DNA of 64,000 nt from Hippophae tibetana (taxonomy: Eukaryota > Streptophyta > Magnoliopsida > Rosales > Elaeagnaceae): the NCBI GenBank assembly GCA_037013495.1, contig CM072810.1, positions 35,307,843 through 35,371,842 of the forward strand, in the 5' to 3' direction. The notes beneath the pieces are model-generated. The model was not told the origin of the DNA and searched no databases. It was given only the letters and a program-made list of their open reading frames with translations. This document shows, piece by piece, positions 1 through 13,549 of the stretch (position 1 is its first letter; each line of letters begins with the position of its first letter). Both the position numbers and the translations under genes were made by a program.

Positions 1-15
1 TTTTTAGGGATTTAA

Positions 16-3000
16 GAAAAAGGTAATCCGAGCTCTAAAATGATTATTTCAATGAATTTATAGTTCTATTTCTTCCAAACTACTTCAAACATTTCGGAGA
101 CCACTCATATAGGCATTTGAGCAAAAAACTAAATCTAGAACTATGTAGCTGAACATAAATTTTGAAGTCTTTATCATGCAAGAGGATGAAACTTTGAAAA
201 AATTCTATGCAGGTTTTTCAATCAATTTCAACTACCCGTACAATTTGGATGGACGTATTTGGAAAAAACATAGATTGAGAAAATGGTTATTAGCCTACAT
301 TATCATTTCCAAGAAAAAGATACCTTGCTTAAATCCATATAGAAGGCATGTGAACTTACTGTTAAATGAATGAGTTGGGAAATTATTCGAACTACAATAT
401 TTGTTGCCAATATGATAGCAATCCACTTTCGCGGACGGAAAGAGCTTGAATTTATAGACATCAAGTATAGTGGTACGAGCGAAGCTATTTTGACACAATT
501 GTTAGAAATGATGAATCTAATACCAATGAAGAGAAAATATCTATACTTTCCCATAGATTTACTAAATTTCTTAGAAAGAATAAACCCGTTTTTAGGGATT
601 TAAAAAATCGGTAATCCGAGCTCTAAAATGATTATTTCAATGAATTTATAGTTGTATTTCTTCCAAGCTACTTCAAACATTTCGGAGACCACTCATATAG
701 GCATTTGAGCAAAAAACTAAATCTAGAACTATGTAGCTGAACATAAATTTTGAAGTCTTTATCATGCAAGAGGATGAAACTTTGAAAACATTCTATGCAG
801 GTTTTTCAATCAATTTCAACTACCCGTACAATTTGGATGGACCTATTTGGAAAAAAAAGTAGATTGAGAAAATTGTTGTTAGCCTACATTATCATTTCCA
901 AGAAAAAGATACCTTGCTTAAATCCATATAGAAGGCCTGTGAACTTACTGTTAAATGAATCAGTTGGGAAATTATTCGAACTGCATTATTTGTTGCCAAG
1001 ATGATAGCAATCCACTTTCGCGGATGAAAAGATCTTGACTTTATAGACATCAAGTATAGTGGTACGAGCGAAGCAATTTTGACACAATTGTTAGAATTGA
1101 TGAATCTAATACCAATGAAGAGAAAATATCTATACTTTCCCATAGATTTACTAAATTTCTTAGAAAGAATAAACCCGTTTTTAGGGATTTAAGAAAAAGG
1201 TAATCCGAGCTCTAAAATGATTATTTCAATGAATTTATAGTTGTATTTCTTCCAAGCGACTTCAAACATTTTGGAGACAACTCATATAGGCATTTGAGCA
1301 AAAAACTAAATCTAGAACTATGCAGCTGAACAGAAATTTTGAACTCTATATCTTGCAAGAGGATGATACTTTGAACAAATTCTATGCAGGTTTTTCAATC
1401 ATTATCAACTACTCGTACAATTTGGATGGAACTATTTGTTAAAAAAGTAGATTGAGAAAATGGTTGTTAGCCTACATTATCATTTCCAAGAAAAAGATAC
1501 CTTGCTTAAATCCATATAGAAGGCCTGTGAACTTACTGTTAAATGAATCAGTTGGGAAATTATTCGAACTGCATTATTTGTTGCCAAGATGATAGTAATC
1601 CACTTTCGCGGATGAAAAGATCTTGACTTTATAGACATCAAGTATAGTGGTACGAGCGAAGCAATTTTGACACAATTGTTAGAATTGATGAATCTAATAC
1701 CAATGAAGAGAAAATATCTATACTTTCCCATAGATTTACTAAATTTCTTAGAAAGAATAAACCCGTTTTTAGGGATTTAAGAAAAAGGTAATCCGAGCTC
1801 TAAAATGATTATTTCAATGAATTTATAGTTGTATTTCTTCCAATCGACTTCAAACAATTTCGAGACCACTCATATAGGCATTTGAGCAAAAAAACTAAAT
1901 CTAGAACTATGCAGCTGAACATAAATTTTGAACTCTATATCATGCAAGAGGATGACACTTTGAACAAATTCTATGCAGGTTTTTCAATCATTATCAACTA
2001 CTCGTACAATTTGGATGGACCTATTTGGAAAAAAAAGTAGATTGAGAAAATTGTTGTTATCCTACATTATCATTTTCAAGTGAAGGATACCTTGCTTAAA
2101 TCCATATAGAAGGCCTGTGAACTTACTGTTAAATGAATCAGTTGGGAAATTATTCGAACTGCATTATTTGTTACCAAGATGATAGCAATCCACTTTCGCG
2201 GACGGAAAGAGCTTGACTTTATAGACATCAAGTATAGTGGTACGAGCGAATCAATTTTGACACAATTGTTAGAATTGATGAATCTAATACCAATGAAGAG
2301 AAAATATCTATACTTTCCCATAGATTTACTAAATTTCGTAGAAAGAATAAACCCGTTTTTAGGGATTTAAGAAAAAGGTAATCCGAGCTCTAAAATGATT
2401 ATTTCAATGAATTTATAGTTGCATTTCTTCCAAGCGACTTCAAACATTTTGGAGACCACTCATATAGGCATTTGAGCAAAAAACTAAATCTAGAACTATG
2501 CAGCTGAACAGAAATTTTGAACTCTATATCATGCCAGAGGATGAAACTTTGAACAAATTCTACGGAGGTTTTTCAATCATTATCAACTACTCGTACAATT
2601 TGGATGACCTATTTGAAAAAAAAAATAGATTGAGAAAATTATTGTTAGCCTACATTATCATTTTCAACAAAAAGATACCTTGCTTAAATCCATATAGAAG
2701 GCCTGTGAACTTCCTGTTAAATGAATCAGTTGGGAAATTATTCGAACTGTATTATTTGTTACCAAGATGATAGCAATCCACTTTAGTGGACGGAAAGAGC
2801 TTGACTTTATAGACATCAAGTATACTGGTACGAGCGAAGCTATATTGACACAATTGTTAGAATTGATGAATCTAATACCAATGATGAGAAAATATCTATA
2901 CTTTCCCATAGATTTACTAAATTTCTTAGAAAGAATAAACCCGTTTTTAGGGATTTAAAAAAAAGGTAATCCGAGCTCTAAAATGATTATTTTAATGAAT

Positions 3001-3547
3001 TTATAGTTGTATTTCTTCCAAGCGACTTCAAACATTGTGGAGACCACTCATATAGGCATTTGAGCAAAAAACTAAATCTAGAACTATGCAGCTGACCAAA
3101 AATTTTGAACTCTATATCATGCAAGAGGATGAAACTTTTAACAAATTCTACGCAGGTTTTTCAATCATTATCAACTACCCGTACAATTTGGACAGACCCA
3201 TTTGGAAAAAAAAGTAGATTAGGAAAATTGTTGTTAGCCTACATTATCATTTTCAAGAAAAAGATACCTTGCTTAAATCCATATAGAAGGCCTGTGAACT
3301 TACTGTTAAATGAATCAGTTGGGAAATTATTCGAACTGCATTATTTGTTGGCAAGATGATAGCAATCAACTTTCGCGGACGGAAAGAGCTTGAAATTATA
3401 GACATGAAGTATAGTGGTATGAGCGAAGCTATTTTGACACAATTGTTAGAAATGATGAATCTAATACCAATGAAGAGAAAATATCTATACTTTCCCATAG
3501 ATTTACTAAATTTCTTAGAAAGAATAAACCCGTTTTTCGGGATTTAA
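16..3547 (+). repeat. Left HOR, first 6-monomer unit (M1-M6, types a-f)
   Basis: Monomers end at 603, 1192, 1780, 2370, 2958 and 3547. Each has its own diagnostic set, called types a to f here. Type a (M1) has GAAGTCTTTATC and an ATGAG variant in place of ATCAG. Types b and c (M2, M3) carry GATGAAAAGATC in the GC-richer patch, and c also has ACTATTTGTTAAA. Type d (M4) has CAAGTGAAGG. Type e (M5) has ATGCCAGAGG and CTTTAGTGG. Type f (M6) has CTGACCAAAA and ATCAACTTTCG. The same order recurs further right: M3-M5 match M8-M10 at an offset of 2943, and M1-M3 match M16-M18 at an offset of 8830. This supports an original 6-mer of about 3.53 kb. Copies differ from one another more than in later blocks, so this HOR looks older. 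Confidence 0.8.
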
Positions 3548-4135
3548 AAAATCGGTAATCCGAGCTCTAAAATGATTATTTCAATGAATTTATAGTTGTA
3601 TTTCTTCCAAACTACTTCAAACATTTCGGAGACCACTCATATAGGCATTTGAGCAAAAAACTAAATCTAGAACTATGTAGCTGAACATAAATTTTGAAGT
3701 CTTTATCATGCAAGAGGATGAAACTTTGAAAAAATTCTATGCAGGTTTTTCAATCAATTTCAACTACCCGTACAATTTGGATGGACGTATTTGGAAAAAA
3801 CATAGATTGAGAAAATATTTATTAGCCTACATTATCATTTCCAAGAAAAAGATACCTTGCTTAAATCCATATAGAAGGCATGTGAACTTACTGTTAAATG
3901 AATGAGTTGGGAAATTATTCGAACTACAATATTTGTTGCCAATATGATAGCAATCCACTTTCGCGGACGGAAAGAGCTTGAATTTATAGACATCAAGTAT
4001 AGTGGTACGAGCGAAGCAATTTTGACACAATTGTTAGAATTGATGAATCTAATACCAATGAAGAGAAAATATCTATACTTTCCCATAGATTTACTAAATT
4101 TCTTAGAAAGAATAAACCCGTTTTTAGGGATTTAA
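3548..4135 (+). repeat. Hybrid monomer M7 (type a joined to type b)
   Basis: From its start to the GAATTTATAG at about 3980, M7 follows M1 and M16: GAAGTCTTTATC, GACGTATTTGG, the ATGAG variant, and A at 3982. From 4018 on it follows M2 and M3, with GAAGCAATTTT and TTAGAATTGATG where type a has GAAGCTATTTT and TTAGAAATGATG. The switch therefore falls between 3982 and 4018. It replaces the a-b pair by a single monomer. This is direct evidence of recombination in register between neighbouring monomer types. Confidence 0.75.
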
Positions 4136-5901
4136 GGAAAAGGTAATCCGAGCTCTAAAATGATTATTTCAATGAATTTATAGTTGTATTTCTTCCAAGC
4201 GACTTCAAACATTTTGGAGACAACTCATATAGGCATTTGAGCAAAAAACTAAATCTAGAACTATGCAGCTGAACAGAAATTTTGAACTCTATATCTTGCA
4301 AGAGGATGATACTTTGAACAAATTCTATGCAGGTTTTTCAATCATTATCAACTACTCGTACAATTTGGATGGAACTATTTGTTAAAAAAGTAGATTGAGA
4401 AAATGGTTGTTAGCCTACATTATCATTTCCAAGAAAAAGATACCTTGCTTAAATCCATATAGAAGGCCTGTGAACTTACTGTTAAATGAATCAGTTGGGA
4501 AATTATTCGAACTGCATTATTTGTTGCCAAGATGATAGTAATCCACTTTCGCGGATGAAAAGATCTTGACTTTATAGACATCAAGTATAGTGGTACGAGC
4601 GAAGCAATTTTGACACAATTGTTAGAATTGATGAATCTAATACCAATGAAGAGAAAATATCTATACTTTCCCATAGATTTACTAAATTTCTTAGAAAGAA
4701 TAAACCCGTTTTTAGGGATTTAAGAAAAAGGTAATCCGAGCTCTAAAATGATTATTTCAATGAATTTATAGTTGTATTTCTTCCAATCGACTTCAAACAA
4801 TTTCGAGACCACTCATATAGGCATTTGAGCAAAAAAACTAAATCTAGAACTATGCAGCTGAACATAAATTTTGAACTCTATATCATGCAAGAGGATGACA
4901 CTTTGAACAAATTCTATGCAGGTTTTTCAATCATTATCAACTACTCGTACAATTTGGATGGACCTATTTGGAAAAAAAAGTAGATTGAGAAAATTGTTGT
5001 TATCCTACATTATCATTTTCAAGTGAAGGATACCTTGCTTAAATCCATATAGAAGGCCTGTGAACTTACTGTTAAATGAATCAGTTGGGAAATTATTCGA
5101 ACTGCATTATTTGTTACCAAGATAATAGCAATCCACTTTCGCGGACGGAAAGAGCTTGACTTTATAGACATCAAGTATAGTGGTACGAGCGAATCAATTT
5201 TGACACAATTGTTAGAATTGATGAATCTAATACCAATGAAGAGAAAATATCTATACTTTCCCATAGATTTACTAAATTTCGTAGAAAGAATAAACCCGTT
5301 TTTAGGGATTTAAGAAAAAGGTAATCCGAGCTCTAAAATGATTATTTCAATGAATTTATAGTTGTATTTCTTCCAAGCGACTTCAAACATTTTGGAGACC
5401 ACTCATATAGGCATTTGAGCAAAAAACTAAATCTAGAACTATGCAGCTGAACAGAAATTTTGAACTCTATATCATGCCAGAGGATGAAACTTTGAACAAA
5501 TTCTACGGAGGTTTTTCAATCATTATCAACTACTCGTACAATTTGGATGACCTATTTGGAAAAAAAAATAGATTGAGAAAATTGTTGTTAGCCTACATTA
5601 TTATTTTCAAGAAAAAGATACCTTGCTTAAATCCATATAGAAGGCCTGTGAACTTGCTGTTAAATGAATCAGTTGGGAAATTATGCGAACTGCATTATTT
5701 GTTGCTAAGATGATAGCAATCCACTTTCGCGGATGGAAAGAGCTTGACTTTATAGACATCAAGTATAGTGGTACGATCGAATCAATTTTTACACAATTGT
5801 TAGAATTGATGAATCTAATACCAATGAAGAGAAAATATCTATACTTTCACATATATTTACTAAATTTCGTAGAAAGAATAAACCCATTTTTAGGGATTTA
5901 A
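3548..5901 (+). repeat. Left HOR, shortened copy (M7-M10; a/b hybrid, c, d, e)
   Basis: Monomers end at 4135, 4723, 5313 and 5901. M8 and M9 match M3 and M4 almost base for base at offset 2943. M10 matches M5 in its first half, including ATGCCAGAGG, TACGGAGG and the TGGATGACC variant. Its second half instead resembles type d, with GAATCAATTTT and TTTCGTAGAA. M7 starts as type a and ends like type b (see the separate entry), so one monomer is missing relative to the 6-mer and the local repeat is 5 monomers. This is the expected product of unequal exchange between sister copies, although gene conversion could give the same local pattern. Confidence 0.78.
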
Positions 5902-7668
5902 GAAAAAGGTAATCCGAGCTCTAAAATGATTATTTCAATGAATTTATAGTTGTATTTCTTCCAAGCGACTTCAAACATTTTGGAGACCACTCATAGAGGC
6001 ATTTGAGCAAAAAAACTAAATCTAGAACTATGCAGCTGAACATAAATTTTGAACTCTATATCATACAAGAGGATGAAACTTTGAACAAATTCTATGCAGG
6101 TTTTTCAATCATTATCAACTACCCGTACAATTTGGATGGACGTATTTGAAAAAAAGTAGATTGAGAAAATTGTTGTTAGCCTACATTATCATTTTCAAGA
6201 AAAGGATACCTTGCTTAAATCCATATATTAGGCCTGTGAACCTACTGTTAAATGAATCAGTTGGGAAATTATTCGAACTGCATTATTTGTTGCCAAGATG
6301 ATAGCAATCCACTTTCGTAGACGGAAAGAGCTTGACTTTATAGACATCAAGTATAGTGGTATGAGCGAAGCTATTTTGACACAATTGTTAGAAATGATGA
6401 ATCTAATACCAATGAAGAGAAAATATCTATACTTTCCCATAGATTTACTAAATTTCATAGAAAGAATAAACCCGTTTTTAGGGATTTAAGAAAAAGGTAA
6501 TCCGAGCTCTAAAATGATTATTTCAATGAATTTATAGTTGTATTTCTTCCAAGCGACTTCAAACATTTTGGAGACCACTCATATAGGCATTTGAGAGAAA
6601 AACTAAATCTAGAACTATGCAGCTGAACAGAAATTTTGAACTCTATATCTTGCAAGAGGATGAAACTTTGAACAAATTCTATGCAGGTTTTTCAATCATT
6701 ATCAACTACTCGTACAATTTGGAGGGATCTATTTGGAAAAAAAAGTAGATTGAGAAAATGGTTGTTAGCCTACATTATCATTTCCAAGAAAAAGATACCT
6801 TGCTTAAATCCATATAGAAGGCCTGTGAACTTACTGTTAAATGAATTAGTTGGGAAATTATTCGAACTGCATTATTTGTTGCCTAGATGATAGCAATCCA
6901 CTTTCGCGGATGAAAAGATCTTGACTTTTTAGACATCAAGTATAGTGGTACGAGCGAAGCAATTTTGACACAATTGTTAGAATTGATGAATCTAATACCA
7001 ATGAAGAGAAAATATCTATACTTTCCCATAGATTTACTAAATTTCTTAGAAAGAATAAACCCGTTTTTAGGGATTTAAAAAAAAGGTAATCCGAGCTCTA
7101 AAATGGTTATTTCAATGAATTTATAGTTGTATTTCTTCCAAGCAACTTCAAACATTTTGGAGACCACTCATATACGCATTTGAGAAAAAAACTAAATCTA
7201 GAACTATGCAGCTGAACATAAATTTTGACCTCTTTATCATGCAAGAGGATGAAACTTTGAACAAATTCTACGCAGGTTTTTCAATCAATTTCAACTACCC
7301 GTACAATTTGGATAGACCCATTTGGAAAAAAAAGTAGATTAGGAAAATGGTTGTTAGCCTACATTATCATTTCAAAGAAAAACATACCTTGCTTAAATCC
7401 ATATAGAAGGCCTGTGAACTTACTGTTAAATGAATCAGTTGGGAAATTATTCGAACTGCATTATTTGTTACCAAGATGATAGCAATCCACTTTCGCAGAT
7501 GGAAAGAGCTTGACTTTATAGACATCAAGTATAGTGGTACGAGCGAAGCAATTTTGACACAATTTTTAGAATTGATGTATCTAATACTAATGAAGAGAAA
7601 ATATCTATACTTTTCCACAGATTTACTAAATTTCTTAGAAAGAATAAACCCGTTTTTAGGGATTTTAA
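5902..7668 (+). repeat. Divergent monomers M11-M13 in the left region
   Basis: Monomers end at 6489, 7078 and 7668. They fit the 588-bp monomer but do not continue the a-f order cleanly. M11 has private variants such as CATAGAGGC, ATATATTAGGCC and TTTCGTAGACGG. M12 is c-like, with GATGAAAAGATC, and has a private TTTTTAGACATC. M13 has the GATAGACCCATTTGG and TTAGGAAAA variants seen in type f, plus private changes such as TTTTCCACAG. The high number of private changes suggests these copies have escaped recent homogenisation. Confidence 0.7.
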
Positions 7669-10610
7669 AAAAAAAGGTAATCCGAGCTCTAAAATAATTA
7701 TTTCAATGAATTTATAGTGGTATTTCTTCCAACCAACTTCAAACATTTTGGAGACCACTCATATAGGCATTTGAGAAAAAAATAAATCTAGAACTATGTA
7801 GCTGAACATAAATTTTGAACTCTATATCATGCAAGAGGATGAAACTTTGAACAAATTCTATGCAGGTTTTTCAATCAATTTTAACTACCCGTAAAATTTG
7901 GATGGACCTATTTGGAAAAAACGTAGATTGAGAAAATTATTGTTAGCCTACATTATCATTTTCAACAAAAAGATACCTTGCTTAAATCCATATAGAAGGC
8001 CTGTGAACTTACTGTTAAATGAATCAGTTGGGAAATTATTCGAACTGTATTATTTGTTACCAAGATGATAGCAATCCACTTTAGTGGACGGAAAGAGCTT
8101 GACTTTATAGACATCAAGTATAGTGGTACGAGCGAAGCTATATTGACACAATTGTTAGAAATGATGTATCTAATACCAATGATGAGAAAATATCTATACT
8201 TTCCCATAGATTTACTAAATTTCTTAGAAAGAATAAACCCGTTTTTAGGGATTTAAAAAAAAGGTAATCTGAGCTCTAAAATGATTATTTTAATGAATTT
8301 ATAGTTGTATTTCTTCCAAGCGACTTCAAACACTGTGGAGACCACTCATATAGGCATTTGAGCAAAAAACTAAATCTAGAACTATGCAGCTGACCAAAAA
8401 TTTTGAACTCTATATCATGCAAGAGGATGAAACTTTTAACAAATTCTACGCAGGTTTTTCAATCATTATCAACTACCCGTACAATTTGGATAGACCCATT
8501 TGGAAAAAAAAGTAGATTAGGAAAATTGTTGTTAGCCTACATTATCATTTCCAAGAAAAAGATACTTTGCTTAAATCCATATAGAAGGCCTGTGAACTTA
8601 CTGTTAAATGAATCAGTTGGGAAATTATTCGAACTGCATTATTTGTTGGCAAGATGATAGCAATCAACTTTCGCGGACGGAAAGAGCTTGAAATTATAGA
8701 CATGAAGTATAGTGGTATGAGTGAAGCTATTTTGACACAATTGTTAGAAATGATGAATCTAATACCAATGAAGAGAAAATATCTATACTTTCCCATAGAT
8801 TTACTAAATTTCTTAGAAAGAATAAACCCGTTTTTAGGGATTTAAAAAATCGGTAATCCGAGCTCTAAAATGATTATTTCAATGAATTTATAGTTGTATT
8901 TCTTCCAAGCTACTTCAAACATTTCGGAGACCACTCATATAGGCATTTGAGCAAAAAACTAAATCTAGAACTATGTAGCTGAACATAAATTTTGAAGTCT
9001 TTATCATGCAAGAGGATGAAACTTTGAAAAAATTCTATGCAGGTTTTTCAATCAATTTCAACTACCCGTACAATTTGGATGGACGTATTTGGAAAAAACA
9101 TAGATTGAGAAAATGGTTATTAGCCTACATTATCATTTCCAAGAAAAAGATACCTTGCTTAAATCCATATAGAAGGCATGTGAACTTACTGTTAAATGAA
9201 TGAGTTGGGAAATTATTCGAACTACAATATTTGTTGCCAATATGATAGCAATCCACTTTCGCGGACGGAAAGAGCTTGAATTTATAGACATCAAGTATAG
9301 TGGTACGAGCGAAGCTATTTTGACACAATTGTTAGAAATGATGAATCTAATACCAATGAAGAGAAAATATCTATACTTTCCCATAGATTTACTAAATTTC
9401 TTAGAAAGAATAAACCCGTTTTTAGGGATTTAAAAAATCGGTAATCCGAGCTCTAAAATGATTATTTCAATGAATTTATAGTTGTATTTCTTCCAAGCTA
9501 CTTCAAACATTTCGGAGACCACTCATATAGGCATTTGAGCAAAAAACTAAATCTAGAACTATGTAGCTGAACATAAATTTTGAAGTCTTTATCATGCAAG
9601 AGGATGAAACTTTGAAAAAATTCTATGCAGGTTTTTCAATCAATTTCAACTACCCGTACAATTTGGATGGACCTATTTGGAAAAAAAAGTAGATTGAGAA
9701 AATTGTTGTTAGCCTACATTATCATTTCCAAGAAAAAGATACCTTGCTTAAATCCATATAGAAGGCCTGTGAACTTACTGTTAAATGAATCAGTTGGGAA
9801 ATTATTCGAACTGCATTATTTGTTGCCAAGATGATAGCAATCCACTTTCGCGGATGAAAAGATCTTGACTTTATAGACATCAAGTATAGTGGTACGAGCG
9901 AAGCAATTTTGACACAATTGTTAGAATTGATGAATCTAATACCAATGAAGAGAAAATATCTATACTTTCCCATAGATTTACTAAATTTCTTAGAAAGAAT
10001 AAACCCGTTTTTAGGGATTTAAGAAAAAGGTAATCCGAGCTCTAAAATGATTATTTCAATGAATTTATAGTTGTATTTCTTCCAAGCGACTTCAAACATT
10101 TTGGAGACAACTCATATAGGCATTTGAGCAAAAAACTAAATCTAGAACTATGCAGCTGAACAGAAATTTTGAACTCTATATCTTGCAAGAGGATGAAACT
10201 TTGAACAAATTCTATGCAGGTTTTTAAATCATTATCAACTACTCGTACAATTTGGATGGAACTATTTGTTAAAAAAGTAGATTGAGAAAATGGTTGTTAG
10301 CCTACATTATCATTTCCAAGAAAAAGATACCTTGCTTAAATCCATATAGAAGGCCTGTGAACTTACTCTTAAATGAATCAGTTGGGAAATTATTCGAACG
10401 GCATTATTTGTTGCCAAGATGATAGTAATCCACTTTTGCGGATGAAAAGATCTTGACTTTATAGACATCAAGTATAGTGGTACGAGCGAAGCAATTTTGA
10501 CACAATTGTTAGAATTGATGAATCTAATACCAATGAAGAGAAAATATCTATACTTTCCCATAGATTTACAAAATTTCTTAGAAAGAATAAACCCGTTTTT
10601 AGGGATTTAA
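7669..10610 (+). repeat. Left HOR, third copy (M14-M18; e, f, a, b, c)
   Basis: Monomers end at 8256, 8845, 9433, 10022 and 10610. From about 7935, M14 follows M5 (TTTTCAACAAAAAG, CTTTAGTGG, CCAATGATGAG). M15 follows M6 at offset 5298, including CTGACCAAAA and ATCAACTTTCG. M16, M17 and M18 follow M1, M2 and M3 at offset 8830 (603 to 9433, 1192 to 10022, 1780 to 10610). Because e-f is followed directly by a-b-c, this copy confirms the circular order of the 6-mer. It also shows that M7 is the altered copy rather than M1-M2. Confidence 0.8.
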
Positions 10611-13549
10611 GAAAAAGGTAATCCGAGCTCTAAAATGATTATTTCAATGAATTTATAGTTGTATTTCTTCCAAGCGACTTCAAACATTTTGGAGACCACT
10701 CATATAGGTATTTGAGCAAAAAACTAAATCTAGAACTATGCAGCTGAACAGAAATTTTGAACTCTATATCTTGCAAGAGGATGAAACTTTGAACAAATTC
10801 TATGCAGGTTTTTCAATCATTATCAACTACTCGTACAATTTGGATGGAACTATTTGTTAAAAAAGTAGATTGAGAAAATGGTTGTTAGCCTATATTATCA
10901 TTTCCAAGGAAAAGATACCTTGCTTAAATCCATATAGAAGGCCTGTGAACTTACTGTTAAATGAATCAGTTGAGAAATTATTCGAACTGCATTATTTGTG
11001 GACAAGATGATAGCAATCCACTTTCGCGGATGAAACGATCTTGACTTTATAGACATCAAGTATAGTGGTACGAGCGAAGCAATTTTGACACAATTGTTAG
11101 AATTGATGAATCTAATACCAATGAAGAGAAAATATCTATACTTTCCCATAGATTTACTAAATTTCATAGAAAGAATAAACCCGTTTTTAGGGATTCAAGA
11201 AAAAGGTAATCCGAGCTCTAAAATGATTATTTCAATGAATTTATAGTTGTATTTCTTCCAAGCGACTTCAAACATTTTGGAGACCACTCATATAGGCATT
11301 TGAACAAAAAACTAAATCTAGAACTATGCAACTGAATATAAAATTTGAACTCTATATCATGCAAGAGGATGAAACTTTGAACAAATTCTATGCAGGTTTT
11401 TCAATCATTATCAACTACCCGTACAATTTGGATGGACCTATTTGGAAAAAAAAGAAGATTGAGAAAATTGTAGTTAGCCTACATTATCATTTTCAAGAAA
11501 AAGATACCTTGCTTAAATCCATATAGAAGGCCTGTGAACTTGCTGTTAAATGAATAAGTTGGGAAATTATTCGCACTGCATTATTTGTTGCTAAGATGAT
11601 AGCAATCCACTTTCGTGGACGGAAATAGCTTGACTTTATAGACATCAAGTATAGTGGTACGAACGAAGCTATTTTGACACAATTGTTAGAAATGATGAAT
11701 CTAATACCAATGAAGAGAAAATATCTATACTTTCCCATAGATTTACTAAATTTCTTAGAAAGAATAAACTCGTTTTTACGGATTTAAAAAAAAGGTAATC
11801 CGAGCTCTAAAATGATTATTTCAATGAATTTATAGTTGTATTTCTTCCAAGCAACTTCAAAAATTTTGGAGACCACTCATATAGGCATTTGAGGAAACAA
11901 TAAATGTAGAACTATGTAGCTGAACATAAATTTTGAACTCTATATCATGCAAGAGGATGAAACTTTGAACAAATTCTATGCAGGTTTTTCAATCAATTTC
12001 AACTACCCGTACAATTTGGATGGACCTATTTGGAAAAAACGTAGATTGAGAAAATTGTTGTTATCCTACATTATCATTTTCAAGAAAAAGATACCTTGCT
12101 TAAATCCATATAGAAGGCCTGTGAACTTACTGTTAAATGAATCAGTTGGGAAATTATTCGAACTGCATTATTTGTTACCAAGATGATAGCAATCCACTTT
12201 CGTGGACGGAAAGAGCTTGACTTTATAGACAACAAGTATAGTGGTACGAGTGGAGCAATTTTGACACAATTGTTAGAATTGATGAATCTAATACCAATGA
12301 AGAGAAAATATCTATACTTTCCCATAGATTTACTAAATTTCTTAGAAAGAATAAACCCGTTTTTAGGGATTTAAGAAAAAGGTAATCCAATCTCTAAAAT
12401 GATTATTTCATTGAATTTATAGTTGTATTTCTTCCAAGCGACTTCAAACATTTTGGAGACCACTCATATAGGCATTTGAGCAAAAAAACTAAATCTAGAA
12501 CTATGCAGCTGAACATAAATTTTGAACTCTATATCATGCAAGAGGATGAAACTTTGAACAAATTCTATGCAGGTTTTTCAATCATTATCAACACCTCGTA
12601 CAATTTGGATGGACCTATTTGTTAAAAAAGTAGATTGAGAAAATGGTTGTTAGCCTACATTATCATTTCCAAGAAAAAGATACCTTGCTTAAATCCATAT
12701 AGAAAACCTGTGAACTTACTGTTAAATGAACAGTTGGGAAATTATTCGACCTGCATTATTTGTTGCCAAGATGATAGCAATCCACTTTCGCGGATGGAAA
12801 GAGCTTGACTTTATAGACATCAAGTATAGTGGTACGAGCGAAGCAATTTTGACACAATTGTTAGAATTGATGAATCTAATACCAATGAAGAGAAAATATC
12901 TATACTTTCCCATAGATTTAATAAATTTCTTAGAAAGAATAAACCCGTTTTTAGGGATTTAAAAAAAAGGTAATCTGAGCTCTAAAATGATTATTTCAAT
13001 GAATTTATAGTCGTATTTCTTCCAAGCAACTTCAAACATTTTGGGGACCACTCATATAGGCATTTGAGCAAAAAATAAATCTAGAACTATGTAGCTGAAC
13101 ATAAATTTTGAACTCTATATCATGCAAGAGGATGAAACTTTGAACAAATTTTATGCAGGTTTTTCAATCATTATCAACTACTCGTACAATTTGGATGGAC
13201 CTATTTGGTAAAAAAAGTAGATTGAGAAAATTGTTGTTAGCCTACATTATCATTTTCAAGAAAAAGATACCTTGCTTAAATCCATATAGAAGGCCTGTGA
13301 ACTTGCTGTTAAATGAATCAGTTCGGAAATTATTCGAACTGCATTATTTGTTGCCAAGATGATAGCAATCCACTTTCGCGGATGGAAAGAGCTTGACTTT
13401 ATAGACATCCAGTATAGTGGTACGAGCGAAGAAATTTTGACACAATTGTTAGAATTGATGAATCTAATACCAATGAAGAGAAAATATCTATACTTTCCCA
13501 TAGATTTACTAAATTCGTAGAAAGAATAAACCCGTTTTTAGGGATTTAT
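10611..13549 (+). repeat. Transition monomers M19-M23
   Basis: Monomers end at 11198, 11787, 12374, 12962 and 13549. M19 is still c-like (ACTATTTGTTAAA), with GATGAAACGATC. M20 and M21 are mixed types that lead into the next block; M21 introduces the GAGTGGAGCAA variant. M22 already has the features of type B of the next block (AACACCTCGTAC, AGAAAACCTG, TTCGACCTGC) and lacks one T in the ATGAATCAG motif near 12730. M23 has the features of type C (GGTAATCTGAGC, ATAGTCGTATT, TTTTGGGGACC). This is where the left HOR family gives way to the middle family. Confidence 0.72.
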
